A stretch of DNA of 64,000 nucleotides, from NCBI GenBank assembly GCA_902800795.1, contig CADCFQ010000004.1, forward strand, positions 90,184 to 154,183, in the 5' to 3' direction. Positions 44,809 through 53,119 of the stretch are shown here, in pieces; the stretch's first letter is position 1; the number at the start of each line of letters is the position of its first letter. A model generated the notes under the pieces. It saw nothing but the letters and a program-made list of their open reading frames with translations, did not search any database and was not told the origin of the DNA. Position numbers and translations under genes: made by a program. Origin of the DNA: an uncultured Ruminococcus sp. Lineage in GTDB: Bacteria; Bacillota; Clostridia; Oscillospirales; Ruminococcaceae.

Positions 44809-45251
44809 CCGTTCTGCGCCTCCGTTATATCTTTGAGCGCTCTTAGTCCCAGGATGTAGGAGTTCTTTCCGAACCCTGCGATAACGCCGGCGCAGACAGG
44901 CGAGATAACGGACTTCGACCGAAACTCATCACGGGAGTGAACGTTCGAGATATGTACCTCCACCACCGGTATCTTTATAGCGGCGATAGCATCCCTTATT
45001 GCATAGCTGTAATGTGTGTACGCACCTGCGTTGAGCACAACGCCCGCACAATCCAGGCGGCTCTCGTGGAGCTTATCTATCAGTGCGCCCTCGCTGTTTG
45101 ACTGGAACACCTCACACTCAAAGCCCAGCTGCTTTGCCGCAGCCTTTATCTCCTCATTCACAGACTCGAAGGTATCTGTCCCATAGATACCCGGCTCACG
45201 CTCTCCGAGAAGGTTCAGGTTAGGTCCGTGCATAACTAAAACTTTTTTCAT
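44805..45251 (-). CDS. aroQ: Type II 3-dehydroquinate dehydratase
   Basis: Third step of the shikimate pathway. 148 residues with MHGPNLNLLGEREPGIYG (catalytic Arg and Tyr), NSEGALIDKLHE, LNAGAYTHYSYAIRDAI and EVHISNVHSRDEFR. ATG at 45251 after GGAGTGG; upstream frame to 45284 overlaps yqeG and is rejected. Confidence 0.95.
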   Translation of the reverse strand: MKKVLVMHGPNLNLLGEREPGIYGTDTFESVNEEIKAAAKQLGFECEVFQSNSEGALIDKLHESRLDCAGVVLNAGAYTHYSYAIRDAIAAIKIPVVEVHISNVHSRDEFRSKSVISPVCAGVIAGFGKNSYILGLRALKDITEAQNG

Positions 45252-45264
45252 AATATCCACTCCT

Positions 45265-45768
45265 TTAAGTGTCTGTCTTATCATCGGGAAAGTCCGGCAG
45301 GAACGGCTTTTCCACCGCCCTCTTGAACCTGAAAGGCAGGCTCTCCTCGGGCTTTATCGCAAAGACGAAGATCGACCTTATACCGCAAAGGTTCGAGCCC
45401 ATTATATCCGTAAAGATCTGGTCGCCCACAGCGGCAACATCAGCCTTTTTAAGCCCCATTTTTTTCACCGCCCTGTTATAGCCGAAGGTCAGCGGCTTTT
45501 TGCCCTCGCTGACAAACTCTATCCCCAACTGCTCGGCAAAAGGCTCGACTCTCGGCGCATGGTTGTTTGAAACTATCATAAGCTTTATCCCTGCCGCCTT
45601 CATATCCGCTATCCACGCAAGGCTCGACTCCGGCACTATTGGATTGTTATGTGTGGTCAGCGTGTTATCAAGGTCGAGTATGAGCCCCTTTATATGCTTC
45701 TTTCTCAGAAACTCCGGCCTGATATCGACCACCTTGTCAAACACATAAGTTGGTTTGAAAATAAACAT
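45265..45768 (-). CDS. YqeG-family HAD-IIIA phosphatase
   Basis: Resembles B. subtilis YqeG, thought to act on phosphatidylglycerol phosphate or related substrates. 167 residues, HAD motifs LDLDNTLTTHN, IVSNNHAP, GYNRAVKK and VGDQIFTDI in order. Start after GGAGAAAG. Confidence 0.85.
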   Translation of the reverse strand: MFIFKPTYVFDKVVDIRPEFLRKKHIKGLILDLDNTLTTHNNPIVPESSLAWIADMKAAGIKLMIVSNNHAPRVEPFAEQLGIEFVSEGKKPLTFGYNRAVKKMGLKKADVAAVGDQIFTDIMGSNLCGIRSIFVFAIKPEESLPFRFKRAVEKPFLPDFPDDKTDT

Positions 45769-45786
45769 AGCTTTCTCCTAAAAACA

Positions 45787-45817
45787 AAAAGCGGACATAC
45801 AAAGATGCCCGCTTTGA
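45787..45817 (-). terminator. Terminator of rpsU
   Basis: AAAGCGGGCAT/ATGTCCGCTTT stem with TTTTTGTTTT on the minus strand, between rpsU and yqeG. Confidence 0.82.
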
Positions 45818-45822
45818 TGTTA

Positions 45823-45996
45823 TCAATATTTACGCTTACGAGCAGCTTCGGACTTCTTCTTGCGCTTTACCGAAGGCTTTTCGTAGTGTTCTCTCTTACG
45901 AACCTCAGCGATAACGCCGTCTCTTGCGCATGATCTCTTAAAACGCTTGAGCGCTGTATCCAGAGTTTCGTTCTTACCAACACGAATTTCTGCCAA
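45823..45996 (-). CDS. rpsU: Ribosomal protein S21
   Basis: 57 residues, basic: [32 protein letters not shown] and EAARKRKY are typical of S21. TTG start with GGGAGGG in front. It has its own promoter about 180 bases upstream and a terminator, so it is a single-gene unit with a long leader. Confidence 0.95.
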   Translation of the reverse strand: MAEIRVGKNETLDTALKRFKRSCARDGVIAEVRKREHYEKPSVKRKKKSEAARKRKY

Positions 45997-46172
45997 AATT
46001 ATTCCCTCCCTTTGCCACCTTATGACAGAGGTAACTGCCGGTCGGCTGTGCGTAAAACGGTGATAGTGAAGGCGAATGCCACTCTCGTGAGAAGCGGTCT
46101 CCCAACTGCTTATTCTGCAGTGTCTCTGTCCTTATACCGCATAGCCTCAAAACCAAAAACAATTACATACAG

Positions 46173-46201
46173 AGTATATCACATTCCCACAAAAAAGTCA
46201 A
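46173..46201 (-). promoter_or_regulatory. Sigma-A promoter of rpsU
   Basis: On the minus strand TTGACT (46196-46201), 17 bases, TATACT (46173-46178); transcript leader of about 165-170 bases with several potential hairpins. Confidence 0.78.
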
Positions 46202-46225
46202 TAGTATTTCTTTATTTTTAACAAA

Positions 46226-48634
46226 TTATTTTGCAACTATATTTACAAGCTTGCCGGGAACATAGATCTCCTTGATGATATTCTTTCCGTCAAGATCCTT
46301 TGCCACTGCCCCATCAGCCTTTGCAAGAGCGAGCACCTCGTCCTTGTCTGCATCAGCTGCGATCATAAGCTTTGCTCTGATCTTGCCGTTTATCTGTGCA
46401 ACGATCTCGATAGTCTTGTCAACGCACAGTGCCTCATCGAAGCTTACCCACTCCTGGTGGCTGAGGATACCCTCGCAGCCTATGAGCTGATAAAGCTCCT
46501 CTGTGATGTGAGGTGCAAAAGGATAGAGGATGATGAGAAGGTCTCTGAACTCCTTCTTTGTTATGCTGCCCACGCTGTAGATCTCATTGAGCAGGCTCAT
46601 CATAGCGGCGATAGCTGTATTGAACTTCATCGCCTCGATGTCCTCTGTTACCTTCTTTATGGTCTTGTGCATAGCGCTCCTGAGAGCATCGCTGTAATCG
46701 CTGCCCTCGGTCACCTTGTCCTGAAGAGCCCATATACGGTCAACGAATCTCTTGCAGCCTTTTACGCTGTTCTCGCTCCAGGGAGCTGCCTTTTCATAGT
46801 CGCCCATGAACAGTACATACAGCCTGAGAACGTCTGCGCCGAACTCGTCAACGACATCGTTGGGGTCAACCACATTTCCTCTGGACTTGGACATCTTCTC
46901 GCCGTCTGTCCCCAGGATAAGGCCCTGAGCTGTTCTCTTGGCATAAGGCTCTGCTGTGGGGACAAGACCCAGATCATAAAGGAACTTGTGCCAGAAGCGG
47001 GAGTAGATCATATGACGGGTAACGTGCTCCATACCGCCGTTATACCAGTCTACGGGCAGCCAGTATTTCAGCTCCTCCTGAGCAGCGAACTCGTCATCGT
47101 TGTGAGGATCGCAGTATCTGAGGAAATACCACGAGGAACCTGCCCACTGGGGCATGGTGTCGGTCTCTCTTCTTGCGTCCCTGCCGCACTTGGGGCACTT
47201 GCACTTTACAAAACTCTCTATCCTTGCAAGCGGCGACTCGCCGTCTGTGCCGGGCTTGAAGTCGTCAATAGGAGGAAGTCTGAGAGGCAGCTCCTCATAA
47301 GGCACAGCCACCATTCCGCAGTCCTCACAGTGTACTATCGGGATAGGCTCGCCCCAATATCTCTGTCTGTTGAAGGCCCAGTCCTTCATCTTATACTGAA
47401 CGCCTGCCTCGCCACAACCGAGCTTTGCCAGCACCTCCAGCATTTTGGCAATGGCGTCCTTCTTGTTCTTTATGCCGTTGAGCTCGCCGGAGTTGACCAT
47501 CTCGCCGTCGCCTGTGTAGGCTTCCTTGGAGATATCTCCGCCCTTGATGACTTCGATGATGTCGATACCGAACTTCTTTGCAAACTCATAGTCTCTTGTG
47601 TCGTGAGCCGGCACCGCCATGATAGCACCTGTGCCGTAGCCCATCATTACATAGTCAGAGATGTAGATAGGTATCTCTTTTCCTGTGACAGGGTTTATGG
47701 CGGTAAAGCCGTCTATCCTGACACCTGTCTTGTCCTTGACCAGCTGTGTTCTCTCAAATTCGCTCTTCTTGGCACACTCTGCCTTGTAAGCGTCCAGCTC
47801 TGCGATGTTTGCTATGCTGTCACGGTACTTCTCGATAAGCGGATGCTCGGGAGCCATTACCATAAAGGTCACGCCGTAAAGGGTATCGGGACGAGTGGTA
47901 TAGATACGCATCTTCTCGCCGTTTTCCTTGATGGTGAAGTCAACGAATGCGCCTGTGGACTTGCCTATCCAGTTCTCCTGCTGGAGCTTGATGTTCGGCA
48001 GATAGTCCACGTCCTTGAGGCCTTCAAGAAGCTTGTCAGCATACTCGGTTATCCTCAGATACCATACCTCTTTTGTCTTCTGGACGATATCGCTGTGACA
48101 GATATCGCACTTGCCGCCCTGGGAGTCCTCGTTGGAGAGAACGACCTTACAGCTGGGGCAGTAGTTTACAAGGGTCTTGTCTCTGAAAACAAGGCCGTTT
48201 TCAAACATTTTGAGGAAGATCCACTGAGTCCACTTATAATAATTCTCATCGGTGGTATCGACAACTCTTGACCAGTCGAAGGAAAAGCCAACACGCTTGA
48301 GCTGGGAAGTGAACTTCTTTATGTTCTCATCAGTTATCTGTCTTGGGTGAACGCCGAACTTGATAGCCGAGTTCTCAGTGGGCAGGCCGTAAGCGTCAAA
48401 GCCTATGGGGAACAGTACGTTGTAGCCCTGGAGCCTTCTCTTTCTGGAAACGACCTCAAGGCCGGAATAAGCCTTGATATGGCCGACGTGCATACCGTGT
48501 CCCGAGGGATAAGGGAACTCTACCAGGCCGTAGAACTTCTTCTTGCTGTGGTCGCCTGAAGCCTTGAAGGTCTCGTCCTCGTCCCAGAACTGCTGCCACT
48601 TAGCCTCGACAGCTTTGAAATCGTAGTTTTTCAT
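46226..48634 (-). CDS. leuS: Leucyl-tRNA synthetase
   Basis: Attaches leucine to tRNA-Leu. 802 residues, close to bacterial norm. YPSGHGMHVGH (HIGH), GEKMSKSRGN (KMSKS), editing region with TTRPDTLYGVTF and a zinc domain (CEDCG, CKCPKCG). ATG after AAAAGG. No T-box was seen in the ~100 bases before it. Confidence 0.96.
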   Translation of the reverse strand: MKNYDFKAVEAKWQQFWDEDETFKASGDHSKKKFYGLVEFPYPSGHGMHVGHIKAYSGLEVVSRKRRLQGYNVLFPIGFDAYGLPTENSAIKFGVHPRQITDENIKKFTSQLKRVGFSFDWSRVVDTTDENYYKWTQWIFLKMFENGLVFRDKTLVNYCPSCKVVLSNEDSQGGKCDICHSDIVQKTKEVWYLRITEYADKLLEGLKDVDYLPNIKLQQENWIGKSTGAFVDFTIKENGEKMRIYTTRPDTLYGVTFMVMAPEHPLIEKYRDSIANIAELDAYKAECAKKSEFERTQLVKDKTGVRIDGFTAINPVTGKEIPIYISDYVMMGYGTGAIMAVPAHDTRDYEFAKKFGIDIIEVIKGGDISKEAYTGDGEMVNSGELNGIKNKKDAIAKMLEVLAKLGCGEAGVQYKMKDWAFNRQRYWGEPIPIVHCEDCGMVAVPYEELPLRLPPIDDFKPGTDGESPLARIESFVKCKCPKCGRDARRETDTMPQWAGSSWYFLRYCDPHNDDEFAAQEELKYWLPVDWYNGGMEHVTRHMIYSRFWHKFLYDLGLVPTAEPYAKRTAQGLILGTDGEKMSKSRGNVVDPNDVVDEFGADVLRLYVLFMGDYEKAAPWSENSVKGCKRFVDRIWALQDKVTEGSDYSDALRSAMHKTIKKVTEDIEAMKFNTAIAAMMSLLNEIYSVGSITKKEFRDLLIILYPFAPHITEELYQLIGCEGILSHQEWVSFDEALCVDKTIEIVAQINGKIRAKLMIAADADKDEVLALAKADGAVAKDLDGKNIIKEIYVPGKLVNIVAK

Positions 48635-48736
48635 CTTCTATCAATCCTTTTCAAAAATTTATTCTTTATCAAGTCCGGCTGTCTGAAATCCCAAACAGCG
48701 GTCCGCCGTATGACAGGCAGACAAAATGTATAAGCT

Positions 48737-49075
48737 TTAAAACTCGTTTTTAAAATGCTCTCTCATCTGCTTTGGGAGCACCAGCGTGACCACGCACAGC
48801 ATATCGAAGGCCGCCTCGGCAAGATACAGAAGTCTTGCATTGGCAAGGTTGTCCCAGAGGTGTGCCAGCACAACGCTGACAAGAAGAACAGCCGCCGCAA
48901 TATTTAAATAGGGCAGAGCTTTGATAAGACAAAACCCCAGCGCCGCAGAGACCGCCAGCATCATCACGTTCTGGAAAGAAAATCCCAGAAGCAGATTGAT
49001 GACCGATTTGAGCACAAGCCAGCTTGCTATTGCTGCCGCTGCCTTTTCGGGTTCCAGCTTTTCAAACAGTTTCAT
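48737..49075 (-). CDS. Small membrane protein downstream of rsfS (112 aa)
   Basis: Not recognised. Three to four hydrophobic helices and a basic end (KQMREHF). ATG at 49075 lies just after the rsfS stop; a GTG at 49087 within rsfS is an alternative. It probably belongs to the rsfS transcript. Confidence 0.65.
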   Translation of the reverse strand: MKLFEKLEPEKAAAAIASWLVLKSVINLLLGFSFQNVMMLAVSAALGFCLIKALPYLNIAAAVLLVSVVLAHLWDNLANARLLYLAEAAFDMLCVVTLVLPKQMREHFKNEF

Positions 49076-49076
49076 C

Positions 49077-49445
49077 TTATTCGTCACCCAGATACTTTTC
49101 CGGGTCTATCTCCTTGCCGTCTGCCCAGAGCCTTTCAAGGTTATACTGGTCTCTGGTCTCCTTGTTGAACACATGGACAACGATGTCGCTGTAATCGAGC
49201 AGGATCCAGTTGTTGGGGCCGTAGCCCTCGGTGTGGTGAGGCTCTATCCCCAGCTGTGAAAGCCTGAACTCGACCTCTTCAGCCAGCGCCTTAGTCTGTG
49301 TGGTGGAGGACGCACCTGCGATAACAAAGCTGTCCGCAACTATAGTCAGGTCGCTTATCTCTATTATCTTTATGTCCTCGCCTCTCTTTGAATCGAGAGC
49401 CTTGATTATCGTTTTAAGCTTCTGCTCATAAGTGATGTTTTCCAT
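49077..49445 (-). CDS. rsfS: Ribosome silencing factor RsfS
   Basis: Binds L14 on the large subunit and blocks joining in starved cells. 122 residues, family signatures SDLTIVADSFVIAGASSTTQ and HHTEGYGPNNWILLDYSDIVVHVF. Standard nadD-yqeK-rsfS order. Confidence 0.94.
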   Translation of the reverse strand: MENITYEQKLKTIIKALDSKRGEDIKIIEISDLTIVADSFVIAGASSTTQTKALAEEVEFRLSQLGIEPHHTEGYGPNNWILLDYSDIVVHVFNKETRDQYNLERLWADGKEIDPEKYLGDE

Positions 49446-49558
49446 ATTTACTCCTTTGTCTTAGGGTCGTCAGCCGATCGCTGCGATCTATACTTCTCGC
49501 ATATACGAGATGATTTTCATTTTTGCATTATATCTTTTCCCGCCCGGATCGATCGGGA

Positions 49559-50146
49559 TCATTCCGGCGCTTTCATCAGTGCCGCAAATTCGTTGTATGC
49601 CGAAAAGGTAGACGGCGGTATGAGGTTACCCTTCTCTGCCGAGTCCTTTATCGAAAAGCGAAAGGCCTCGAACATTGCCCGCTCAAGGCTCTGGGCCGCT
49701 GTTTTTCTCATTTTTTTGACATCCTTATAATCCCTGTCCTCAGAGATCAGGTCTGCCAGATAAACTATCTGCGAAAGCTTGCTCATATTGGCACAGCCCA
49801 CTGTGTGATACCTTATGGCCAGGATGATCTCCGGGTCCTTTATCTCAAGCGCCGCTCTTACTATCTCAGCTCCTGCTATCGCATGATAGAGAGGCACAGC
49901 CTTTATCTCTATCTCGTGGACATCCAGCTGCGAATGCTTTACCAGCGCAAGCTGTTCCTCGACGGGCATCTCCTTTGCACAGTCGTGCAGAAGCCCTGCT
50001 ATGTAAGCCTTGTCCTCATCGCCGCCGTAACGCCTTGCAAGCTCCACAGCCGCATTGGCCACATTCACCGAATGAGTGTACCTCTTCTTTGACAGCTTCT
50101 CTTTTATATATGTCTTATACTTTCCTATCAGCTTTTTATCAGTCAT
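49559..50146 (-). CDS. yqeK: YqeK HD-domain Ap4A hydrolase
   Basis: Symmetrical diadenosine tetraphosphate hydrolase of Firmicutes. 195 residues with RYTHSVNVA, GLLHDCAKEM (HD), LYHAIAGAE and YHTVGCANMS metal-binding motifs. ATG at 50146 overlaps the nadD stop; earlier ATG at 50191 rejected. Confidence 0.92.
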   Translation of the reverse strand: MTDKKLIGKYKTYIKEKLSKKRYTHSVNVANAAVELARRYGGDEDKAYIAGLLHDCAKEMPVEEQLALVKHSQLDVHEIEIKAVPLYHAIAGAEIVRAALEIKDPEIILAIRYHTVGCANMSKLSQIVYLADLISEDRDYKDVKKMRKTAAQSLERAMFEAFRFSIKDSAEKGNLIPPSTFSAYNEFAALMKAPE

Positions 50147-50753
50147 CAAAATCCCTCTTGGCGTAAAGATCTTTGTTCTTAATGTAATCAAGAGTATTCT
50201 TATCCATAAAGCCCGAACAATCCTCGCCGTTTCTTATCATCTGTCTTATCTCCGAAGACGATGCCTCAAAAGGCTCTACATCAACTATTATCACTTCTGC
50301 GCCGGCGGCTCTTAGCTTCTCTGCCTTGTCTTCAAGCTTGCCTGTGTCCTCATTGCGTCTTGACACGCAGATGAGACCGCAGAGAGAGAGTATCTCCTCC
50401 CAGCAGTACCACTTGTCAAAGCACAAAAGCATATCGCTGCCCATGATGAAATAAAGCCTGTCATCGGGATAAAGGCTGTGAAAATGTCTCAGTGTCAGCA
50501 CCGAATAGCTCTTGCCCTCACGGCGAAGCTCCCAGTCCGATATCTCGGTCCCCGGGGTGTCTGCGAAGGTGCGCCTTAACATCTCCAGCCTGTCATTTCC
50601 CGAGGCTATGTCCTGCCGCTGCTTATGGGGCGGTATCCTGTCGGGGATGATGAAAACACGGTCAAGCCCCACGTTTTTCATCACCGACTCCAGGCAGTAC
50701 CTGTGCCCCAGGTGAACAGGGTCAAAGGTCCCGCCGAAGATAGCTGTTCTCAT
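50139..50753 (-). CDS. nadD: Nicotinate-nucleotide adenylyltransferase
   Basis: Adenylates nicotinate mononucleotide in NAD synthesis. 204 residues: FGGTFDPVHLGH, IPPHK, GSDML and the C-terminal SSSEIRQMI signature. ATGA overlap with yhbY. Confidence 0.95.
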   Translation of the reverse strand: MRTAIFGGTFDPVHLGHRYCLESVMKNVGLDRVFIIPDRIPPHKQRQDIASGNDRLEMLRRTFADTPGTEISDWELRREGKSYSVLTLRHFHSLYPDDRLYFIMGSDMLLCFDKWYCWEEILSLCGLICVSRRNEDTGKLEDKAEKLRAAGAEVIIVDVEPFEASSSEIRQMIRNGEDCSGFMDKNTLDYIKNKDLYAKRDFDD

Positions 50754-51040
50754 AGCTCTATAACGGGTTTCTTTTCGTTTCTCTTATAGAGGACAGCCTT
50801 CGCTCCGATAGTGTGTACAACGATAGCGCCTGTCCTTTCTGCGATATCCTCTGCCGCCTCACGGGCTGTGAGCATAGAATTATCCAGAACGGATATCTTC
50901 ACTATCTCGTGAACTCTGAGATAGTCCTCTATCTGTGCGGCCTGAGCGTCATTCACTCCGCCCTTGCCCACCTGAAAGGCAGGCGTGAGCTTCTGGCCTA
51001 TGGCTTTAAGTGCCGCTCTCTGCTTAGTCGTTATCTGCAT
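50750..51040 (-). CDS. yhbY: CRM-domain RNA-binding protein YhbY
   Basis: Ribosome-assembly protein of 96 residues with a single CRM domain: LKAIGQKLTPAFQVGKGG and ERTGAIVVHTIGAKAVLYK. Start after AGGAATG. Confidence 0.93.
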   Translation of the reverse strand: MQITTKQRAALKAIGQKLTPAFQVGKGGVNDAQAAQIEDYLRVHEIVKISVLDNSMLTAREAAEDIAERTGAIVVHTIGAKAVLYKRNEKKPVIEL

Positions 51041-51064
51041 AGTATCATTCCTAACTGTTTTGTC

Positions 51065-51646
51065 TCACTGTTTTGCGCCAAGCTTCTTTTCAAGGTCTTT
51101 AAGCGCATTTGCTCTGTGGGAAACGCTGTTTTTAAGCTCCGCCGTATGCTCGGCAAAGGTCTTGCCCTCATAGATGAATATGGGGTCATAGCCAAAGCCG
51201 TTCTCGCCCTTCGGCTCATAAGCTATGGCGCCGAACACCTTTCCCTCGGCCATTATCTTTTCGCCTGTCTCGTCGATAAAGCATATCGAGCAGGAAAAGT
51301 GTGCTCCTCTTTTATCTTCGGGAACATCCTTCATCTTTTCAAGCACCAGAGCGGTCCTCTCGGTGTCCTTGTCAAGGCCGCCGTATCTTGCGGAATATAC
51401 ACCAGGCTCTCCGTCAAGGGCATCTATCTCCAGGCCGCTGTCATCTGCCAGAACAGCACAGCCGAACATATCATAGATCGCCTGCGCTTTCAGCTGTGAG
51501 TTCTCTGCAAAAGTAGTCCCTGTCTCCTCGACCTCGATATCTGCGCCCGCTTCTTTCTGGGACACGACCTCATATCCGAGGGGCTCGAGTATCTGCTTGT
51601 ATTCTCTTATCTTGCCTTTGTTGTTGCTGGCTATGATAAGCTTCAT
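51065..51646 (-). CDS. rdgB: XTP/dITP diphosphatase (RdgB/HAM1)
   Basis: Removes non-canonical purine triphosphates. 193 residues: SNNKGKIREYKQ, VLADDSGLEIDALDG, GARYG-like YSARYGG and ENGFGYDPIF. ATG at 51646 after GAGGTG. Confidence 0.95.
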   Translation of the reverse strand: MKLIIASNNKGKIREYKQILEPLGYEVVSQKEAGADIEVEETGTTFAENSQLKAQAIYDMFGCAVLADDSGLEIDALDGEPGVYSARYGGLDKDTERTALVLEKMKDVPEDKRGAHFSCSICFIDETGEKIMAEGKVFGAIAYEPKGENGFGYDPIFIYEGKTFAEHTAELKNSVSHRANALKDLEKKLGAKQ

Positions 51647-51647
51647 A

Positions 51648-52154
51648 TCACACCTCAAAACTGCTTGTCATTCTTGTCTTCTTGATCTTCTCACGGCACT
51701 TCATAGCCTTGTCATGCTGAAGCGTTCCGATAGCCGGCTCGCAGAATATGACCCTGAGGTCACCGTCCGCAACTGCACTGACTGCCGTCATACCCACAGA
51801 GGTACCGCCGTCAACGCCTACAAGCTCCAGCTCCTTTACACCTCTTGCCCTGACGAACTCGAAAAGTATCTCGTTCGAGAAAGCATCGGGCTTGTTCTTT
51901 TCATATATGTTCTTCGAGACCACTTTGAGGTTTCTTACAAAATCCGCATCGGTAGTGCCCGCCTTGGGCATGGCGCCGCCGAACAGCCCCTTTTTGATAC
52001 TCTTGACATAGATCACCGCTTCGGGCTCATAAGCCTCTATCCTTTTGTTTACATTCTTTATGAGCTCTTTCGTCTCGTAAGGATAAAGTGCCTTGTCTCT
52101 TCCTTCTCCTACATACATATCCTGCATATCAAGTACCATCAAAGCTTTATCCAT
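51648..52154 (-). CDS. Isochorismatase-fold protein with altered active site
   Basis: 168 residues with the cysteine-hydrolase fold: MVLDMQDMYVGEG has the catalytic Asp and VYVKSIKKG the Lys region. At the Cys position the sequence is VGVDGGTSVGMTAVSAV, where most members have a Cys four residues after the Gly-Val-Asp. A Ser lies there instead. It may be inactive, a binding protein, or use a different residue. Lies one base upstream of rdgB. Confidence 0.7.
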   Translation of the reverse strand: MDKALMVLDMQDMYVGEGRDKALYPYETKELIKNVNKRIEAYEPEAVIYVKSIKKGLFGGAMPKAGTTDADFVRNLKVVSKNIYEKNKPDAFSNEILFEFVRARGVKELELVGVDGGTSVGMTAVSAVADGDLRVIFCEPAIGTLQHDKAMKCREKIKKTRMTSSFEV

Positions 52155-52194
52155 TAAAGATCACCCCTAAAAAATATTTTTACACAAAGATTTA

Positions 52195-53100
52195 TTATTC
52201 AAACAGAGCCTCCACAAAGTCTCTTGCCACGAAAGGCTGAAGATCATCTATCTGTTCGCCCACAGTAACAAGCTTTACAGGTATCTGCAGATCGTCTGTT
52301 ATACTTATTATTATACCACCTTTTGCCGTTCCGTCAAGCTTTGTCAGGATAATTCCCGTGATAGCAGCCGCTTCATTGAAAAGTTTTGCCTGATTTACGG
52401 CGTTCTGACCGGTAGTAGCATCCAGTGCCAGCAGCACTTCAAGAGCACAGCCCTCAGCCTGCTGGTGAACTATCCTGGATATCTTCTTGAGCTCATCCAT
52501 AAGGTTCTTTTTGTTGTGGAGCCTTCCTGCTGTGTCACAGATGACAACATCGGCATTTCTTGCCTTTGCCGCCTGCATAGCATCGAAAACGACGGATGCG
52601 GGATCCGAGCCCTCGTTATGCTTGATTATATCGACGCCGGCTCTCTGCGTCCACACCTCCAGCTGGTCTATCGCCGCAGCCCTGAAGGTATCGGCCGCCG
52701 CAACGATGACCTTCTTGCCGTCGCTGTGGAGCCTGTTTGCAAGCTTGCCTATGGTGGTGGTCTTGCCCACACCGTTTACTCCGATAACAAGGATGACAGA
52801 CGGTGTGGTAGACATATCCAGCGGCTGATCCTCGCCAAGCATCTCGGTGATAACGTCCTTGAGAAGATCCTTTATCTGCTCGGGGTCCTTTACACCCTCA
52901 CGCTTTACTCTGTCTCTTAGCATATCACAGATCTTGACCGAAGTGTTCACGCCGATATCGCAGAGGATAAGGGTCTCCTCCAGCTCCTCGAAAAGATCCT
53001 CGTCGATCTTTGTGAAAGAATGGAGCAGAGACTCTATCCTTCCCATCATTGAATTCTTGGTCTTTGCAAGACCGTTTTTCAGTTTTTCAAAAAATCCCAT
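52195..53100 (-). CDS. ftsY: Signal recognition particle receptor FtsY
   Basis: GTPase that docks the SRP-ribosome complex at the membrane. 301 residues, short N-terminus without an acidic A domain, then the N and G domains: GVNGVGKTTTIGKLA, DTFRAAAIDQLE, CDTAGR and TKLDGTAKGG. ATG at 53100 after GGGAGAG. Confidence 0.95.
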   Translation of the reverse strand: MGFFEKLKNGLAKTKNSMMGRIESLLHSFTKIDEDLFEELEETLILCDIGVNTSVKICDMLRDRVKREGVKDPEQIKDLLKDVITEMLGEDQPLDMSTTPSVILVIGVNGVGKTTTIGKLANRLHSDGKKVIVAAADTFRAAAIDQLEVWTQRAGVDIIKHNEGSDPASVVFDAMQAAKARNADVVICDTAGRLHNKKNLMDELKKISRIVHQQAEGCALEVLLALDATTGQNAVNQAKLFNEAAAITGIILTKLDGTAKGGIIISITDDLQIPVKLVTVGEQIDDLQPFVARDFVEALFE

Positions 53101-53119
53101 AATGCTCTCCCGTTTGTTT

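Noticed and set aside
46457..48271. 604-codon + strand open frame
   Set aside because: Antisense to leuS, which has all synthetase motifs; composition shadow only.
48635..48736. T-box leader for leuS
   Set aside because: Only about 100 bases are available and the T-box core sequence is absent.
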